Source: DSUN01 sp035527715 (lineage in GTDB: Bacteria > Planctomycetota > PUPC01 > DSUN01). From it: DNA of 14,964 nucleotides. The DNA lies in contig DATKZY010000123.1 of NCBI GenBank assembly GCA_035527715.1, positions 1 through 14,964 of the forward strand, given 5' to 3'. A program made the position numbers and the translations under genes. Positions 12,621-14,964 of the stretch are shown piece by piece. Position 1 is the first letter of the stretch, and each line of letters starts with the position of its first letter. Under the pieces are notes generated by a model. The model ran no database searches and was not told where the DNA came from. It worked only from the letters and a program-made list of their open reading frames with translations.

Positions 12621-14873
12621 GTGGAGATCGAGTTCCCCGAGCTTACAAAGCGGAATTGCTGGTTCCTGGAGAATGGCGCCGTCTCGCTTGCCATCGAGAA
12701 GGCCACGGGCTGGATTCGCTCGATGGCCTTCAAGCCGAGCGGGGTGGACCTCTTCCAGATCCGGCGGCAGAATATCCCAGGCTACCTCGGCTTCCTGCGC
12801 GTCTACGATCAGCGCGACGGCCGCTGGTACAACGACCTGAAGGACCGCTGTCGCGTCCGCGCTGCGAAGCGCGGCAACAAGGTCACAATCGCGAAACGCT
12901 TCGCCGGCGCGCCCTTCGAGCTGAAGATCACGCTCACCCTCGACGACTTCGGCCTCCTCTGGCACGTCGAGGCGCGCAAGGTGAAGGCAGACGTCGCCGA
13001 CCGCTCGCTCCGCGTGGGCTTCAACCTGCCCCTCCAGGCCGGCTGGCACGTGTGGGCGCCTTGTCGCGACGGCGACTTCGTGTTCGATGGGATGGACGCC
13101 TTCAACTTCAACCACCTTCAGATCAGCTACGTGTCGCCCCGCGACATCATCCTGCCGATGGTGAGCCACACGTGCCGCGAGGCCGATGTCGGCTACTCGA
13201 TGCTCCTGCCCCTCGACACCCCCGTGCCGATGGCCACGTTCCAGTTCGAGAACGGCGACAAGGGCTTCAACTGGGGCTGCGCGGCCAAGCCGCCGCAGTC
13301 GCTCCAGACGCTCGAATGCCTTCAGTCGTACATCGGCCTCGTGGGCGGCAGCCCGATGACGGCGCAGGTGCGGGTGCTCTTCCACGCCGGCGACTGGCGC
13401 CTCGGGCTCGAAAAGGTCTACCATCACTATCAGCCCTTCTTCGACCCCGATTCGCCCGAGATCTACGACGCCGAGGGCGTGTTCCTGTGCGGCGGCATCG
13501 AGGTCGGCCACGACCCGAAGCACTACACCGACCTCGGGCTCAAGACCCTCGAGGTCCACGGCCACTTCTCCCACTACTCCGACTACTATCAGGAAGGCCA
13601 GGAGCGCTGGCTCCGCATCAACTCCCTCGAACGCCTCTACCACAAGTGGCGCAAGGAGGGGAACGAGAAGGACGCCTATCAGGTGTGGGACTGGGCGAAC
13701 AGCCATTCGCCCGAGGAGATCGCGGCGGAGCTGGGCGTGGCCGACATCGCCAGCCTCTACCACACCCGCGACGATATCAAGGCCCAGCTCACGAAGATCG
13801 CCGACGCAGGCATCTGCCCGTTCTGGTACTTCAACTACTCCGATGGCTTCCGCCCCGTGGCCGAGGAGCGGTGGCCCGACGCCATCTGCCGCACGCCCGA
13901 ACTGGACCCCATCCCCAGCGGCTGGCACATGTGCCACAACCTGAACCCCGACCTCTTCACCTCGTTCGGCAAGTTCTGCCTGGAGAGCGCGAAGAAGGTC
14001 CTCGCCGAGTATCCCCAGCTCAAGGGCTTCTTCCTCGACTGCTTCCGCCACTACGAGATTGACTTCGCCCACGCCGACGGCATCACCGTGGTGGATAACC
14101 GCGCGGCCTACAGCGTGAACTTCTCGTACGACGAGCTGACGCGGCGGATCAAGGAGCACATGAAGTCGCTCGGCCGCCCCCTCTCGCTGTTCGCCAACAA
14201 GCCGCAGAGCATCCGCTCGATGCGCCACGTGGACGGCGTGCTGCTGGAGGGCGACGGCGACGTCTCGGAGGAGAAGTACTTCTGGGCCTGCATCGCCAAG
14301 CCGATGTTCTTCATGTGGACGAGCACGAAGGCGGCGACCGACGAGAACCTGCGTCGGTGCGTCCTCCACGGCTGCTTCCCGACGATCGCCCGCGACGGCC
14401 GGCCGCACGAGGAACTCGTCGCCCACTACGGCCGCTATCTGCCCCTCTACGAGCCGTTCCGCCGCCGCGTCCTCTGCTTCGAGCCCGACCCCATTCGCGT
14501 GCCGCGGGGCGCCAGGGGCAAGCTCTACACCGTCGCCGACGGCTACGTCGCCGGCATCATCACCCCGCTCATCGACAGCGCCGACGAGGTGCGCTACGCC
14601 AAGACCCCCTACGCCCTCTTCCGCGTCAAGCGCGGCTGGGACGTGGGTAAGGTGGGCGTGATGGTTCCTGGCGACAAGGCCCTCCGCGACGCCCCGTTCA
14701 AGTTCAACGGCGCCATCATCGCCGTCCCGATGCCCGGCTACAGGAACTGCGCCGTCGTCAAGCTCTTCGTCACCGGCGACAGTGGCCGGCCCATCGGCCC
14801 CGAGCGCTTCACCGGCCCGATCGACTTCTGCGGCGACCCCGAAAGCTCGTTCCAGGACATCGCCGGGCGGTGA
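12621..14873 (+). CDS. Putative large glycoside hydrolase, family unassigned
   Basis: A 750-aa protein whose architecture looks like a TIM-barrel glycosidase: an N-terminal beta-sandwich (about 1-280; KATGWIRSMAFKPSGVDLFQ is like the opening of several clan GH-D/GH31-like enzymes), a central barrel (about 330-620) and a C-terminal beta region. Candidate catalytic residues are D473 in KGFFLDCFRHYEIDF and E543 or D545 in VLLEGDGDVSEEKY. W-Y-F-N-YSDGF is a likely barrel strand. No signal peptide is seen. An alpha-galactosidase-like or DUF6259-like relationship is possible but not established. I chose GTG 12621: GGAGG at 12605-12609 is 11 bases upstream. An alternative TTG at 12603 would overlap that site; the ATG at 12613 is out of frame. 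The gene follows RAYT unit B closely and no promoter was found between them. Confidence 0.6.
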   Translation: MEIEFPELTKRNCWFLENGAVSLAIEKATGWIRSMAFKPSGVDLFQIRRQNIPGYLGFLRVYDQRDGRWYNDLKDRCRVRAAKRGNKVTIAKRFAGAPFELKITLTLDDFGLLWHVEARKVKADVADRSLRVGFNLPLQAGWHVWAPCRDGDFVFDGMDAFNFNHLQISYVSPRDIILPMVSHTCREADVGYSMLLPLDTPVPMATFQFENGDKGFNWGCAAKPPQSLQTLECLQSYIGLVGGSPMTAQVRVLFHAGDWRLGLEKVYHHYQPFFDPDSPEIYDAEGVFLCGGIEVGHDPKHYTDLGLKTLEVHGHFSHYSDYYQEGQERWLRINSLERLYHKWRKEGNEKDAYQVWDWANSHSPEEIAAELGVADIASLYHTRDDIKAQLTKIADAGICPFWYFNYSDGFRPVAEERWPDAICRTPELDPIPSGWHMCHNLNPDLFTSFGKFCLESAKKVLAEYPQLKGFFLDCFRHYEIDFAHADGITVVDNRAAYSVNFSYDELTRRIKEHMKSLGRPLSLFANKPQSIRSMRHVDGVLLEGDGDVSEEKYFWACIAKPMFFMWTSTKAATDENLRRCVLHGCFPTIARDGRPHEELVAHYGRYLPLYEPFRRRVLCFEPDPIRVPRGARGKLYTVADGYVAGIITPLIDSADEVRYAKTPYALFRVKRGWDVGKVGVMVPGDKALRDAPFKFNGAIIAVPMPGYRNCAVVKLFVTGDSGRPIGPERFTGPIDFCGDPESSFQDIAGR

Positions 14874-14894
14874 TGACCCCGGCGCGCAGGCGAC

Positions 14895-14923
14895 TTGACA
14901 AGCAGCCGCAGAGGTCTTACTAT
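14895..14923 (+). promoter_or_regulatory. Strong candidate promoter reading out of the window
   Basis: A perfect TTGACA at 14895-14900 and TACTAT at 14918-14923 are separated by 17 bases. It begins 21 bases after the stop of the preceding gene. The gene it serves lies beyond the window; the following 41 bases contain no start codon with a ribosome-binding site that I could support. Confidence 0.6.
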
Positions 14924-14964
14924 AGAGTAGGAATTGGCGCATCCGGTAAGATAACCCTCTGGGA

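Noticed and set aside
12318..14942. An 874-codon open frame on the minus strand opposite the hydrolase gene
   Set aside because: It mirrors the plus-strand gene in high-GC DNA, has low-complexity valine/glutamate/arginine-rich translation, no family resemblance, and runs through both arms of a repeat.
1..14964. tRNA or rRNA genes
   Set aside because: No stretch showed a tRNA-like T-loop (GGTTCGAATCC type) with matching acceptor arms or rRNA-like conserved segments.

Overview
The window is GC-rich (well over 60% by eye) and looks like the chromosome of a free-living bacterium of the PVC type, such as Planctomycetota, Kiritimatiellota or Lentisphaerota. That placement is inferred from gene content: two Tat-exported Gfo/Idh/MocA oxidoreductases, a DUF1961 protein, an apiosidase-like (DUF4038-type) hydrolase, an LamG plus FG-GAP/VCBS protein and a second large putative glycoside hydrolase, all in short, mostly single-gene units. 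No rRNA, tRNA or CRISPR array was found, and no marker gene fixes the phylum.

Layout. 1-140 holds small REP-like hairpins. 208-1023 is a secreted DUF1961 protein. 1188-1724 is a membrane-anchored MORN-repeat protein bracketed by two 112-bp direct repeats of a tetranucleotide-built palindrome. 1978-3273 (minus) is the first Tat-signal oxidoreductase. 3274-3939 is a repeat-dense gap with nested palindromes. 3940-4691 is a Phd/VapB-like antitoxin and PIN toxin pair. 4741-6111 (minus) is the apiosidase-like hydrolase and 6185-6799 (minus) an HD-domain nucleotidase-like protein. 6934-7161 is a second antitoxin whose MazF/PemK-like toxin survives only as a fragment (7128-7226), cut off where a REP element begins. 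7433-9481 is the LamG/VCBS protein, which carries an in-frame 105-bp tandem duplication containing a dispersed genomic repeat. 9616-10068 and 12041-12493 are two Y1 (HUH) REP-associated transposases, each enclosed in its own long inverted repeat. Between them lies the second Tat oxidoreductase (10246-11493, minus). 12621-14873 is a 750-aa putative glycoside hydrolase. The window ends in a strong-looking promoter reading outward.

The metabolic genes fit a degrader of complex plant or algal glycans: extracellular hydrolases and carbohydrate-binding or sensing proteins, plus exported NAD(P)-dependent sugar oxidoreductases. They are not one operon. Nearly every unit has its own TTG-N17-TA promoter. 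The most distinctive biology is the repeat ecology: two parallel RAYT/REP units with different REP families, a transposase-less derivative of one family sitting in a broken toxin gene, a third palindrome family without a transposase in view, and a repeat absorbed into a coding sequence.
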